From: Oscillospiraceae bacterium | GTDB lineage: Bacteria; Bacillota; Clostridia; Oscillospirales; Acutalibacteraceae | Reading direction: 5' to 3' | Length of the DNA stretch: 64,000 nucleotides | Assembly (NCBI GenBank): GCA_015065725.1 | Contig: SVPV01000001.1 | Coordinates: 1 to 64,000, forward strand | Shown here: positions 49,917 through 61,000 of the stretch, in pieces | Numbering within the stretch: position 1 is the first letter of the stretch | Layout of the letters: each line of letters begins with the position of its first letter | Notes under the pieces: generated by a model | The model's input: only the letters and a program-made list of their open reading frames with translations | Told to the model about the DNA's origin: nothing | The model's database searches: none | Program-made: the position numbers and the translations under genes

Positions 49917-51110
49917 ATGAGTCGTATGGTTGGTACCGTTTCACGCGGACTTCGTGCTCCTATCATCAAGAATGGTGATAACATTGTTGATATCGTTGTT
50001 GATACAGTGTTAGAGGCTTCGGCTGATGATGGCTTTAAGGTTCGTGACCGTGATGTTGTAGCTATGACCGAGGCAATTGTTGCTCGTGCACAGGGCAATT
50101 ATGCTACTGTTGATGATATAGCTGCTGACGTTAAAACAAAGTTTGGTGGAGATACGGTTGGTGTTATTTTCCCGATTTTAAGCCGTAACCGTTTTGCAAT
50201 ATGTCTTCGCGGTATTGCAAAGGGTGCTAAAAAGATAGTTTTAATGCTTTCTTACCCGTCGGACGAGGTTGGTAACCATCTTATAAGCATAGATGCACTT
50301 GACGATAAGGGTGTTGACCCTTATAAAGACGTTCTTGATTTAAAGAAATACCGTGAGTTGTTCGGTTACGAAAAGCATACCTTTACAGGTGTTGATTATG
50401 TTGAGTATTATGAAAAGCTTATAACAGATTGCGGTGCTGAGGTAGAAATTATTTTTGCTAACGACCCACGTGCGATTTTGAAGTATACAAAGAATGTTCT
50501 AAATTGTGATATTCATACACGCTTCCGTACAAAGCGTCTTTTAAAAGCAGCTGGTGCCCAAGTGGTTTACGGACTTGATGAGATTTTAAATGCTTCTGTA
50601 AACGGTAGCGGCTTTAATGCTGATTACGGTCTTTTAGGTTCTAATAAGGCTACCGAAGACCAAGTAAAGCTTTTCCCGAGGGATTGCCAACAAGTAGTTG
50701 ATGCTATACATCAAAAGCTTCTTGAGAAAACAGGCAAAAATGTTGAGGTTATGGTTTACGGCGACGGTGCGTTTAAAGACCCCGTTGGTAAGATTTGGGA
50801 GCTTGCAGATCCCGTAGTTTCACCCGCATACACAAAGGGTCTTGAGGGTACACCTAACGAATTAAAACTTAAATACTTGGCAGATAATGATTTTGCTGAG
50901 CTTTCAGGCGAAGAGCTTAAATCTGCTATTAAAGAAAAAATACAGGAAAAGGACGATAACCTTGTTGGTCAAATGATATCAGAGGGAACAACTCCTCGAC
51001 GTCTGACCGACCTCATAGGCTCACTTTGTGACCTTACATCAGGTTCGGGCGACAAGGGTACACCTATCGTTTATATCCAAGGTTATTTTGATAACTATAC
51101 AACAGATTAA
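49917..51110 (+). CDS. CofE-like (F420-0:glutamate ligase family) protein
   Basis: RAPIIKNGDNIVDIVVD...DVVAMTEAIVARAQGNYATVDDIA; DGAFKDPVGKIWELADPVVSPAYTKGLEG. Confidence 0.75.
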   Translation: MSRMVGTVSRGLRAPIIKNGDNIVDIVVDTVLEASADDGFKVRDRDVVAMTEAIVARAQGNYATVDDIAADVKTKFGGDTVGVIFPILSRNRFAICLRGIAKGAKKIVLMLSYPSDEVGNHLISIDALDDKGVDPYKDVLDLKKYRELFGYEKHTFTGVDYVEYYEKLITDCGAEVEIIFANDPRAILKYTKNVLNCDIHTRFRTKRLLKAAGAQVVYGLDEILNASVNGSGFNADYGLLGSNKATEDQVKLFPRDCQQVVDAIHQKLLEKTGKNVEVMVYGDGAFKDPVGKIWELADPVVSPAYTKGLEGTPNELKLKYLADNDFAELSGEELKSAIKEKIQEKDDNLVGQMISEGTTPRRLTDLIGSLCDLTSGSGDKGTPIVYIQGYFDNYTTD

Positions 51111-51116
51111 TATTTT

Positions 51117-51192
51117 AATTTTCTTTGTGACTGACGGATTAAGTAGGCAGACCTACGTGAAGCAAAGAAAAGTTTAGCCGACCGTCTGGGCA
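51117..51192 (+). ncRNA. ZTP (pfl) riboswitch aptamer
   Basis: P1 tttctttg/caaagaaa, gtgactgacgg, gtagg-cagac-cctac-like P2, ccgtctgggca; upstream of purE. Confidence 0.85.
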
Positions 51193-51224
51193 GTCTTATT
51201 TTAAAGGGATAAGGCTGCCCTTTT
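51188..51224 (+). terminator. Riboswitch expression-platform terminator
   Basis: gggcagtcttat/ataaggctgccc (one G-U) + TTTT, sharing gggca with the aptamer. Confidence 0.85.
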
Positions 51225-51266
51225 ACTTTTTTAAATCAATAATATTCAGCTAGGAGGATTTTTTTA

Positions 51267-51749
51267 ATGAAAAAAGTAGGAATTATTATGGGTAGTGATA
51301 GTGATTTACCGATAGTTTCAAAAGCGGTGGATATGCTAAAAAGCTTTGATGTTCCTTATGAGGTGCATATATTTTCGGCACATCGCACACCTGTTGAGGC
51401 AAGAGATTTTTCGGTTAATGCCCGTGCTAACGGCTTTGGTGCTATTATAGCGGCGGCAGGTATGGCGGCTCATCTTGCGGGTGCTATTGCCGCAAATACA
51501 ACACTTCCCGTTATTGGAATTCCTTGTAAATCCTCTGTGCTTGACGGTATGGACGCGTTATTGTCTACAGTACAAATGCCTACAGGCATACCGGTAGCAA
51601 CCGTTGCGATAAACGGTGCAGGCAATGCGGCACTTTTAGCAATACAGATTTTAGCGGTTGAGGATAAAGAACTGGCTGCCCGTCTTGACGAAAAGCGTAA
51701 AACTGACGCCGCTGCAGTTCTCAAAAAGGATGCAGAGCTTGAAATTTAA
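51267..51749 (+). CDS. purE: N5-carboxyaminoimidazole ribonucleotide mutase
   Basis: [17 protein letters not shown]. Confidence 0.97.
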   Translation: MKKVGIIMGSDSDLPIVSKAVDMLKSFDVPYEVHIFSAHRTPVEARDFSVNARANGFGAIIAAAGMAAHLAGAIAANTTLPVIGIPCKSSVLDGMDALLSTVQMPTGIPVATVAINGAGNAALLAIQILAVEDKELAARLDEKRKTDAAAVLKKDAELEI

Positions 51750-51780
51750 TAGATACTAAAAGACGAGGAGTTGGAATTTT

Positions 51781-53202
51781 ATGGGAGGTTTTTTTGGGGC
51801 TGTCACAAAAGATGACGCTATTTCTGATGTGTTTTTCGGAACCGATTATCACTCACATTTAGGAACACGCCGTGCAGGTATGGCGGTATTTGATAAAGAT
51901 ATCGGCTTGCAGCGTGAAATACATAATATAGAAAATTCGCCGTTCCGTACAAAGTTTGAGGACGTTTTTGAGGAAATGAAGGGCTTTGCGGCAATAGGCT
52001 GTATAAGTGATAGCGACCCACAGCCGTTGCTTATTAATTCAAAGCTAGGCATCTATGCTATATGTACAGTTGGCGTAATAAATAATAAGGAAGAGCTTAT
52101 AAAGGAATATCTTTCAAACGGCAATCATTTTAATGCGATGACAGGCGGCAATATTAATTCCACCGAGTTGGTAGCTGCACTTATAAGCCAAAAGGAAGAT
52201 TTTGTTTCGGGCATACGCTTTGCGGGCGATGTAATTGACGGTACTGCTTCCATACTTATTTTAACCGAAAAAGGCAGCATAATTGCGGCAAGAGATAAGG
52301 TGGGAAGACTTCCTTTGCATATAGGTAAATCAGACCGTGGATACTGTGCAAGCTTTGAATCATTTGCTGCATATAAGCTTGATTACCAAATAGTTAAAAA
52401 TTTAGGTCCTGGTGAAATTGTTGAGCTTACTGCTGATGAAATGAAGGTTTTGGCAGAGCCGCTTGAGGAAACCCATATTTGTGCTTTTTTATGGTCATAT
52501 TACGGATACCCTACTTCTGATTATGAGGGTATTAATGTTGAGGCTATGCGTAACCGAAACGGTATGATAATGGCAGAAAACGATATGCAGAATATGGATA
52601 TTTCTAATATTGATTATATTTGCGGTGTGCCCGATTCGGGAACGCCACACGCGATAGGCTATGCTAATAAAAGCGGAATACAGTTTGCACGTCCCTTTAT
52701 AAAATATACGCCCACTTGGCCGCGTAGCTTTATGTCAGCAAAGCAGAGCGACAGAAACCGCGTTGCTAAAATGAAGCAGATTCCTGTGCATGAGCTTATC
52801 CAAGACAAAAATCTTTTGTTTGTTGACGATTCAATTGTTCGCGGCACACAAATAAAGGAAACGGTTGATTTTCTTTACGAAAACGGTGCTAAAGAGGTGC
52901 ATATGAGGTCGGCTTGTCCGCCTATAATGTACGCTTGTAAATATCTTAATTTTTCACGCTCTACAAGTGATATGGAGCTTATAGCACGCAAAATTATTGT
53001 TGAACTTGAGGGTGAAGTGGGCTTTAACTATTTAGACGAATATAGTGACGGCTCTACCGAAAGAGGAAAGAAATTCCGCAAAGCAATATCCGAAAAATTC
53101 AATTTTGCTTCGTTGGATTTCCAATCAATAGAAGGAATTATAAAGGCAATAGGCATTGACAAATGTAAGCTTTGCACATATTGTTGGAACGGAAAGGAAT
53201 AA
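51781..53202 (+). CDS. purF: PurF-like amidophosphoribosyltransferase lacking the N-terminal catalytic Cys
   Basis: [22 protein letters not shown] motif, class II GATase-like N-domain beginning MGGFFGAV. Confidence 0.9.
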   Translation: MGGFFGAVTKDDAISDVFFGTDYHSHLGTRRAGMAVFDKDIGLQREIHNIENSPFRTKFEDVFEEMKGFAAIGCISDSDPQPLLINSKLGIYAICTVGVINNKEELIKEYLSNGNHFNAMTGGNINSTELVAALISQKEDFVSGIRFAGDVIDGTASILILTEKGSIIAARDKVGRLPLHIGKSDRGYCASFESFAAYKLDYQIVKNLGPGEIVELTADEMKVLAEPLEETHICAFLWSYYGYPTSDYEGINVEAMRNRNGMIMAENDMQNMDISNIDYICGVPDSGTPHAIGYANKSGIQFARPFIKYTPTWPRSFMSAKQSDRNRVAKMKQIPVHELIQDKNLLFVDDSIVRGTQIKETVDFLYENGAKEVHMRSACPPIMYACKYLNFSRSTSDMELIARKIIVELEGEVGFNYLDEYSDGSTERGKKFRKAISEKFNFASLDFQSIEGIIKAIGIDKCKLCTYCWNGKE

Positions 53203-53207
53203 ATGAT

Positions 53208-54251
53208 ATGAATACAAAATCTAAATCTGACAGCTACGCAGCAGCGGGCGTTGACATTACTGCAGGCTATAAGGCGGTAGAGCTTATGAAGGCTCATATA
53301 GCAAGAACTATGACAGGTGCGGAATATTCTGACATAGGCGGCTTCGGCGGCCTTTTCGAGCTAGACCTTGAGGGTATTAAAAAGCCTGTTCTTGTAAGCG
53401 GCACCGACGGTGTAGGTACAAAACTTAAAATGGCATTTCTTATGGACAAGCACGACACGGTAGGTATTGACTGTGTTGCTATGTGTGTAAACGATATTAT
53501 TTGTTGCGGTGCAAAGCCGTTATTCTTCCTTGACTATATTGCTTGCGGTAAGAATTATCCCGAAAAAATCGCTCAAATCGTTAGCGGTATTGCAGAGGGT
53601 TGTGTACAGTCTGGTGCATCGCTTATTGGCGGTGAAACTGCCGAAATGCCAGGTTTCTATCCCGTAGACGAATATGACCTTGCGGGATTTTCTGTAGGTG
53701 TTGTAGATAAGGAAAAAATTCTTGACAATAAAACCGTCGTAGAGGGCGATGTAATTATCGCTTTGCCCTCAAGCGGTGTACATTCAAACGGATTTTCGCT
53801 TGTACGTAAGGTTTTTGATGTTGAAAACAGCGATATCAAAACCCCACGTGCCGAGCTTGGCGGAAAGTCAATAGGCGAAACCCTTTTAACACCCACCAAA
53901 ATTTATGTTAAGCCAATGCTTGCTCTCTTTAATGAGGTTAAGGTAAAGGCTGTATCTCACATTACAGGCGGCGGATTTTATGAGAATATTCCGCGTAGTC
54001 TTCCTAAGGGCTACAGTGCTAAAATTAATAAGGCAGATGTTAAAATTCTTCCCATATTCAAGCTTTTAGCAGAGGTTGGCAATATCCCTGAGCGTGATAT
54101 GTTTAACACCTTTAATATGGGTGTTGGTATGAGCGTTGTAGTAGCAAAAGAAGACGCAGACCGTGCTTTAGAAATTTTAAAGGCTAACGGTGAGGACGCC
54201 TATATAATCGGTGAAACCGTAAAGAGTAATGACGGGGTAATAATGGTATGA
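53208..54251 (+). CDS. purM: Phosphoribosylformylglycinamidine cyclo-ligase
   Basis: [28 protein letters not shown]. Confidence 0.97.
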   Translation: MNTKSKSDSYAAAGVDITAGYKAVELMKAHIARTMTGAEYSDIGGFGGLFELDLEGIKKPVLVSGTDGVGTKLKMAFLMDKHDTVGIDCVAMCVNDIICCGAKPLFFLDYIACGKNYPEKIAQIVSGIAEGCVQSGASLIGGETAEMPGFYPVDEYDLAGFSVGVVDKEKILDNKTVVEGDVIIALPSSGVHSNGFSLVRKVFDVENSDIKTPRAELGGKSIGETLLTPTKIYVKPMLALFNEVKVKAVSHITGGGFYENIPRSLPKGYSAKINKADVKILPIFKLLAEVGNIPERDMFNTFNMGVGMSVVVAKEDADRALEILKANGEDAYIIGETVKSNDGVIMV

Positions 54252-54847
54252 GAAAGGCTAGAATAGCGGTTCTGGTATCGGGCGGCGGCACTAATTTGCA
54301 AGCACTTATTGACGCTCAGAAGAGCGGCATTATCAAAAGCGGTGAAATTAGTCTTGTGGTTTCAAACAACGCCGACGCGTATGCACTCGAAAGGGCAAAA
54401 AAGGCAGATATTAAATCTCTGGTTATTTCCCGTAAAGAGTACGGCGATAGCTTTGAGGATAAAATCACCTCTACACTAGAAGAAAACGAGATAGATTTTA
54501 TTGTTCTTGCCGGCTTTATGTGCATTTTAAGTGAAAAATTCACTTCACACTTTAGGGATAAAATAATAAATGTTCATCCGTCTTTGATACCCTCCTTTTG
54601 TGGCAAGGGCTTTTACGGTCTTCGCGTTCATGAGGCGGCACTCGAGTATGGCGTAAAGGTAACGGGTGCTACGGTGCATTTTGTAAACGAAATTCCCGAC
54701 GGCGGCAAAATCATTATGCAAAAGGCGGTAGAAATTCTAGACGGTGATACGCCCGAAGTTCTGCAGCGTCGCGTAATGGAGGAGGCAGAATGGAAAATTC
54801 TCCCCTTGTCAGTCGAAAAGGTGTCAAAAGAAATTATTGAAGGTTGA
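54248..54847 (+). CDS. purN: Phosphoribosylglycinamide formyltransferase
   Basis: [26 protein letters not shown]. Confidence 0.97.
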   Translation: MRKARIAVLVSGGGTNLQALIDAQKSGIIKSGEISLVVSNNADAYALERAKKADIKSLVISRKEYGDSFEDKITSTLEENEIDFIVLAGFMCILSEKFTSHFRDKIINVHPSLIPSFCGKGFYGLRVHEAALEYGVKVTGATVHFVNEIPDGGKIIMQKAVEILDGDTPEVLQRRVMEEAEWKILPLSVEKVSKEIIEG

Positions 54848-54858
54848 GGAATGTAAAA

Positions 54859-55587
54859 ATGGCTTTGTATGATTTAAAAACACTTTTAAGTGAAAACAGT
54901 TATCCTGGCAGAGGTATTGTTGTGGGTAAATCGGCAGACGGCAAAAATGCAATGATTGCCTATTTTATAATGGGTAGAAGTGAAAATAGCCGCAACCGTA
55001 TATTTGAACGCTTTGAGGGCGGTATGCGAACAAAAGCTTTTGATGAAAGCAAGCTTTCAGACCCGAGTCTTATTATATATAACCCCTACTTGCAAATAGG
55101 CTCTACCGATATTATTACAAACGGTGACCAAACAAACACTGTTTATGATTATATTAAGGAAAACGGTGCGGACGGTTTTTCTTTTGAAAAATCACTTCAC
55201 ACCCGTGAGTTTGAACCCGATGCTCCAAACTTTACACCTCGTATTTCGGGAATTTTAAATTATGATTTTGCAAATAAAACCTTTAAATATAAGCTTTCTA
55301 TTTTAAAGAGCAACAACGGTAACCCCGATGCTTGCCAAAGATATTTTTATAGCTATAATCCGCTTGATAGTATCGGACATTTTATCCATACATATAAATG
55401 CGACGGTAATCCAATTCCCTCGTTCTACGGTGAACCTGAGGAAGTAGCACTTCCAAACACCGCCGAGGAATTGGCAGATATCGTTTGGAATAACCTTAAC
55501 GAAGACAACAAGGTTTCGCTTTTTGTACGCAGTGTACCGCTTGATGGTGGCACACCTACAGAAATAATCATTAATAAAAATAAGTAA
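54859..55587 (+). CDS. IMP cyclohydrolase (PurO-like)
   Basis: YPGRGIVVGKSADGKNAMIAYFIMGRSENSRNR; start at 54859. Confidence 0.85.
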   Translation: MALYDLKTLLSENSYPGRGIVVGKSADGKNAMIAYFIMGRSENSRNRIFERFEGGMRTKAFDESKLSDPSLIIYNPYLQIGSTDIITNGDQTNTVYDYIKENGADGFSFEKSLHTREFEPDAPNFTPRISGILNYDFANKTFKYKLSILKSNNGNPDACQRYFYSYNPLDSIGHFIHTYKCDGNPIPSFYGEPEEVALPNTAEELADIVWNNLNEDNKVSLFVRSVPLDGGTPTEIIINKNK

Positions 55588-55602
55588 TCGGAGTGTTCTA
55601 AA

Positions 55603-56787
55603 ATGAAAGAGTTTGAATTAAAATACGGTTGTAACCCCAATCAAAAGCCCTCTAAAATATATATGGCAAATGATACCGAGCTGCCTATAGAAATTCTTTG
55701 CGGCAGACCGGGATATATAAATTTTTTAGATGCCTTTAACTCTTGGCAGCTAGTAAAAGAGCTTAAAGAGGCTTTAGGTCTTCCTGCTGTTACTTCTTTT
55801 AAGCATGTAAGCCCTACCTCTGCGGCAGTTGGTATTCCTTTAAGCGATAAGCTTAAAAAGGCTTGCTTTGTTGATGATATTGAGGATTTAGATGATTCTC
55901 CTCTTGCTTGTGCATATGCCAGAGCCAGAGGCACCGACAGAATGTGTTCTTTCGGTGACTGGGTAGCTTTGTCTGATACTTGTGACGTTACTACCGCAAA
56001 GCTTATTAAGCGTGAGGTATCCGACGGTGTTATCGCTCCCGACTATACACCCGAAGCACTTGAAATTTTAAAATCTAAGCGTAACGGTAACTATAATATA
56101 GTAAAAATTGACCCCAACTATGTTCCCGAAGAAAAGGAAACAAAACAGGTTTTCGGCATTACCTTTGAACAGGGCAGAAACAACTTCAAAATTAATAAAG
56201 AACTTCTTTCAAATATAGTAACTGATAGTAAGGAATTGCCTGAAAGTGCAGTACGTGACCTTATAATTTCACTTATAACACTTAAATACACACAGTCTAA
56301 CTCGGTTTGCTTTGCGGTTGACGGACAGGCTATCGGTGTGGGTGCCGGTCAGCAGTCAAGAATTCACTGTACCCGTCTTGCAGGCAGTAAGGCTGCTACG
56401 TGGTTTTTACGTCAGCACGATAAGGTTTTAAATCTTCCCTTTAAGGACGGTATTGGCAGACCCGACCGCGACAATGTAATTGACGGCTACATTAACCGTA
56501 ATGAAGAGGATGTTTGTGCCGACGGTAATTGGCAGAAATATTTTAAAGAGCAACCATCCCCCCTTACCGATGCTGAGATAGATGCTTATCTATCTACTAT
56601 TGACGGCGTATCTTTGGGTAGTGATGCTTTCTTCCCGTTTGATGATAATATCGAACGTGCAAAGCGTAGCGGCGTTAAGTATATTGCAGAACCAGGCGGC
56701 TCTATCCGTGATGACGTTGTTATAAGTACCGCAAATAAATACGGTATGACAATGGCATTTACAGGAATGAGATTATTCCACCATTAA
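55603..56787 (+). CDS. AICAR transformylase (stand-alone PurH C-terminal domain)
   Basis: LKYGCNPNQKPSKIY, KHVSPTSAAVG, GAGQQSRIHCTRLAGSKA. Confidence 0.92.
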   Translation: MKEFELKYGCNPNQKPSKIYMANDTELPIEILCGRPGYINFLDAFNSWQLVKELKEALGLPAVTSFKHVSPTSAAVGIPLSDKLKKACFVDDIEDLDDSPLACAYARARGTDRMCSFGDWVALSDTCDVTTAKLIKREVSDGVIAPDYTPEALEILKSKRNGNYNIVKIDPNYVPEEKETKQVFGITFEQGRNNFKINKELLSNIVTDSKELPESAVRDLIISLITLKYTQSNSVCFAVDGQAIGVGAGQQSRIHCTRLAGSKAATWFLRQHDKVLNLPFKDGIGRPDRDNVIDGYINRNEEDVCADGNWQKYFKEQPSPLTDAEIDAYLSTIDGVSLGSDAFFPFDDNIERAKRSGVKYIAEPGGSIRDDVVISTANKYGMTMAFTGMRLFHH

Positions 56788-56811
56788 TAAAAAGTTTAAG
56801 GAGAGCCTTTT

Positions 56812-58077
56812 ATGAAGGTTATGGTTGTAGGTGGCGGTGGCAGAGAACACGCCATAATAAAGGGACTTAAAAAAAGTCCTAAAGTAGAAGAAATATATGC
56901 ACTACCGGGTAACGGCGGTATTGCTAAGGATGCTACCTGTGTTAATATAGGTGCTAAAGATATTGACGGAATTTGCAAATTTGCAAAGGACAATAAAATA
57001 GACTATGCGGTTGTAGCACCCGACGACCCGTTGGTGTTAGGCTGTGTTGATGCACTCGAAAGTATAGGCGTTTCTTGTTTTGGACCTAACAAGGCGGCGG
57101 CTATAATTGAGGGCAGTAAGGTTTTCTCAAAAAATCTTATGAAAAAGTACAATATTCCTACTGCCGACTATAATGTTTTTTCAAATGCAGAGGATGCACT
57201 CGAATTTGTTAAAACCGCACCCGTTCCTGTGGTTGTAAAGGCAGACGGCTTGGCACTCGGTAAAGGTGTAATTATTGCAACTACTACCGAGGAAGCGGTA
57301 GCGGCTGTTAAGGATATTATGGAGGATAAGGTTTTCGGAGATAGCGGTAATAATATCGTAATTGAAGAATTTTTGACTGGCCCCGAAGTATCGGTGCTAG
57401 CCTTTACCGACGGTAAAACTATAGTACCTATGGTGTCCTCAATGGACCATAAGCGTGCACACGATAACGATACAGGACTTAATACAGGCGGTATGGGTAC
57501 TGTAGCACCAAATCCTTATTACACTGACGATATAGCAAGCGTTTGTATGGATACAATATTTATTCCTACAATGAATGCTATGAATAGTGAGGGTAGAACC
57601 TTTAAGGGTTGTCTTTATTTCGGTCTTATGCTAACAGTTAAGGGACCGAAAGTAATTGAGTACAACTGTCGATTTGGCGACCCCGAAACACAGGTTGTAT
57701 TACCTTTACTTGAGAGTGATTTATTAACCGTTATGCAGGCAACCACTAACGGCACACTTGCTGAAACCGAAGTTAAGTTCTCTAGTAAATCGGCCTGCTG
57801 TGTAATAATGGCATCAAAGGGTTATCCCGTGTCTTATGAAAACGGCTTCCCGATAGTTTTCGGGGAGGCAGAGGAAAACATAAGCTACTTTGTAGCAGGT
57901 GCAACACTTGAAGATGGTAAGCTTTTAAGCAAGGGCGGCAGAGTTTTGGGTGTTACCGCAGTTAATGACTGTTTAAAATGTGCTGTTGAAGATGCTTATA
58001 AAGCAGTAAAACAGGTTGATTTTTCTAACGGATTTTACCGTAACGATATAGGTGCCAAAGCACTAAAAGCACTTTAA
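56812..58077 (+). CDS. purD: Phosphoribosylamine--glycine ligase
   Basis: VMVVGGGGREHAI, VVVKADGLALGKGV. Confidence 0.97.
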   Translation: MKVMVVGGGGREHAIIKGLKKSPKVEEIYALPGNGGIAKDATCVNIGAKDIDGICKFAKDNKIDYAVVAPDDPLVLGCVDALESIGVSCFGPNKAAAIIEGSKVFSKNLMKKYNIPTADYNVFSNAEDALEFVKTAPVPVVVKADGLALGKGVIIATTTEEAVAAVKDIMEDKVFGDSGNNIVIEEFLTGPEVSVLAFTDGKTIVPMVSSMDHKRAHDNDTGLNTGGMGTVAPNPYYTDDIASVCMDTIFIPTMNAMNSEGRTFKGCLYFGLMLTVKGPKVIEYNCRFGDPETQVVLPLLESDLLTVMQATTNGTLAETEVKFSSKSACCVIMASKGYPVSYENGFPIVFGEAEENISYFVAGATLEDGKLLSKGGRVLGVTAVNDCLKCAVEDAYKAVKQVDFSNGFYRNDIGAKALKAL

Positions 58078-58091
58078 TGAGGGGTATAAAT

Positions 58092-61000
58092 ATGGTATTT
58101 AGAATTTTTGTAGAAAAAAAGCCACAGCTTCGTGCAGAGATGGCAGCATTGGCGTTTGATATACGTTCCTTTTTACAGATAAAGGGACTAGAAAGTATCC
58201 GCCTTATAAATAGATATGACGTTGAAAAAATTACCGAAGATTTGTTTCTTAAAAGTGTAAATACAGTATTTTCCGAGCCGCAGCTTGACGATACTTACAG
58301 TAGTTTTGAGGACGATACTGCTGCCGCAGTATTTGCGGTTGAGTATCTGCCAGGTCAGTTTGACCAGCGTGCAGATTCTGCCGCACAGTGCATACAGATT
58401 ATCTCAAGAAGTGAGCGTCCTATAGTTCGCACAGCGAGGGTTTATGCACTTTACGGTAGCCTTAACGCCGAAGAAATTGAGAAGATAAAGAAGTATCTTA
58501 TAAATCCTGTTGAGGCTAGAGAAGCTACACTAGAAGCATACGATACTTTAGAGGCGGATTATGAAATTCCTACCACCGTTAAAACCCTTGACGGCTTTAC
58601 AAAGCTTGATGATAACGGTCTTAAGGCATTTATTGATGAAAACGGTCTTGCAATGGACTTTGACGATATTAAATTCTGCCAAAGTTATTTTGTAAAGGAG
58701 GATAGGGACCCCACTATCACCGAAATTAAGATGATAGATACCTATTGGTCGGACCACTGCCGCCATACAACCTTCCTTACAACTATAGATAATGTGAAGT
58801 TTGAAGACGAGCTTTTGCAGAGTGCCTACGACCACTATATTTCTGTACGTAAAGAACTTGGTAGAACAAAGCCTATAAATCTTATGGATATTGGCACACT
58901 TGCCGCTAAATATCTTAAAAAGCAGGGTAAGCTTGATAAATTAGACGAGTCGGAGGAAATCAATGCCTGCACCGTTAAAATCAAGGTTGATGTTGACGGT
59001 GAGGAGCAGGATTGGTTACTTTTATTTAAAAACGAAACACATAACCACCCCACAGAAATCGAGCCTTTCGGCGGTGCCGCTACTTGTATCGGCGGTGCTA
59101 TTCGTGACCCGCTTTCAGGTAGAGCTTATGTTTACGGTGCTATGCGTGTAACAGGTGCGGCTGACCCGCTTCGTCCTGTAAGTGAAACACTAAAGGGTAA
59201 ATTACCTCAAAAGAAGATAGTTACTACCGCTGCTGCAGGTTATAGCTCATACGGTAACCAAATAGGCTTGGCAACGGGTCTTGTTGATGAGCTTTACCAC
59301 GACGGTTACGCTGCAAAACGTATGGAAATCGGTGCGGTTGTAGCCGCTGCCCCCGCAGAGAATGTACGCCGCGAATGTCCCGAGGATGGCGATGTTGTAA
59401 TACTGCTAGGCGGCAGAACAGGACGTGACGGTTGCGGCGGTGCTACAGGCTCGTCAAAATCTCATAACCTACAGTCGCTTGAAAGCTGCGGTGCAGAGGT
59501 GCAAAAGGGTAACGCACCCGAAGAGCGTAAGCTTCAGCGTTTGTTTAGAAATCCCGAAGCATCACGCCTTATAAAGCGTTGTAATGACTTCGGTGCAGGC
59601 GGTGTATCGGTTGCTATCGGTGAGCTTGCTGACGGTCTAGAAATCAATCTTAACGCAGTTCCTAAAAAGTATGAGGGACTTGACGGTACCGAGCTTGCAA
59701 TTTCCGAATCGCAAGAGCGTATGGCAGTTGTTGTAGAGCCGAGTGACGTCGAAAAATTTATGGAATTAGCCGACAAGGAAAACCTAGAGGCTACCGTTGT
59801 TGCAACCGTTAAGGCAGAGCCTAGACTCGTTATGAATTGGAACGGTAAGCGTATAGTTGATATTTCCCGTGAATTCTTAAATTCTAACGGTGCTGAAAAG
59901 CATATCGATGTAGCACCTAAGGCTCCAGAAGATTTCAAAAAGCAAACGAGCGGTGACTTTGCGGCTGAATACAAAAAGCTTGCAGGCGACCTTAATATAT
60001 GCTCAAAGCGTGGTCTTTCCGAGCGTTTTGACTCTACAATCGGTGCAGGCACCGTGCTTATGCCATTCGGCGGTAAGAATCAGTTAACACCTATTCAGGC
60101 AATGGTGCATAAGGTATCACTTGAAAAGGGTAATACCGAAACCTGTTCACTTATGGCTTACGGCTACAATCCGTTTATTGCTGAAAAGAGCCCTTATCAT
60201 AGTGCATATTTAGCTGTGGTTGAATCGGTAGCAAAGCTCATTGCTACAGGTGCTAAATTCGAGGATGTATATTTAACATTCCAAGAATATTTTGAAAAGC
60301 CAAACAAGGATGCTTCCCGTTGGGGCAAGCCGTTGGCGGCACTTCTCGGTGCATTTAAGGCACAGACAGAACTAGGTATCGCCGCTATCGGCGGTAAGGA
60401 TTCTATGAGCGGCTCATTTGAGAATTTGGACGTTCCGCCTACACTTGTATCATTTGCAGTAACCTGTGAAAAGATAAAGAATATAGTATCCCCAGAATTT
60501 AAAAACGCAGGAAATAAGGTTGCTATTCTTTATCCCGAATACGATAAAGACGGTATACCTGTAACCGCATCACTTCTTAAAACCTTTGACGAGGTTCGTG
60601 CCCTTACCGAAAGCGGCAAGGCAAAGGCAGTTTATACTTTAGGTCTTGGCGGTATAGCCGAAGCTGTACTTAAAATGGCTATCGGTAACGGTATAGGTTT
60701 TAAGTATAACAGTGAAATTCCTGTTGAGGATATGTTCTCTTACGGCTACGGTGCGTTCCTTGTGGAATTGGCTGACGGTGTAGATGCAGGCACCGTTATC
60801 GGTGAAACTACTGACGATAATGCAATTTCCTATAAAGATATTTCGCTTTCCCTTAGTGAACTTTTAAAGATTTATGAGGATAAGCTAGAGCCTGTATTCT
60901 CTTGCAACATTAAGACAGAGGGCAAGGCTATCGAAAAGATTAGCTTTGACGGCAGAAACACAAAGGCACCCGCAGTTAAAACTGCAAAGCCGCGTGTTAT

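Noticed and set aside
51781-51800. Missing PurF Cys1 as a sequencing error or frameshift
   Set aside because: Cys codon to GGA needs two or more substitutions, the frame is intact throughout, and the RBS spacing fits this ATG.
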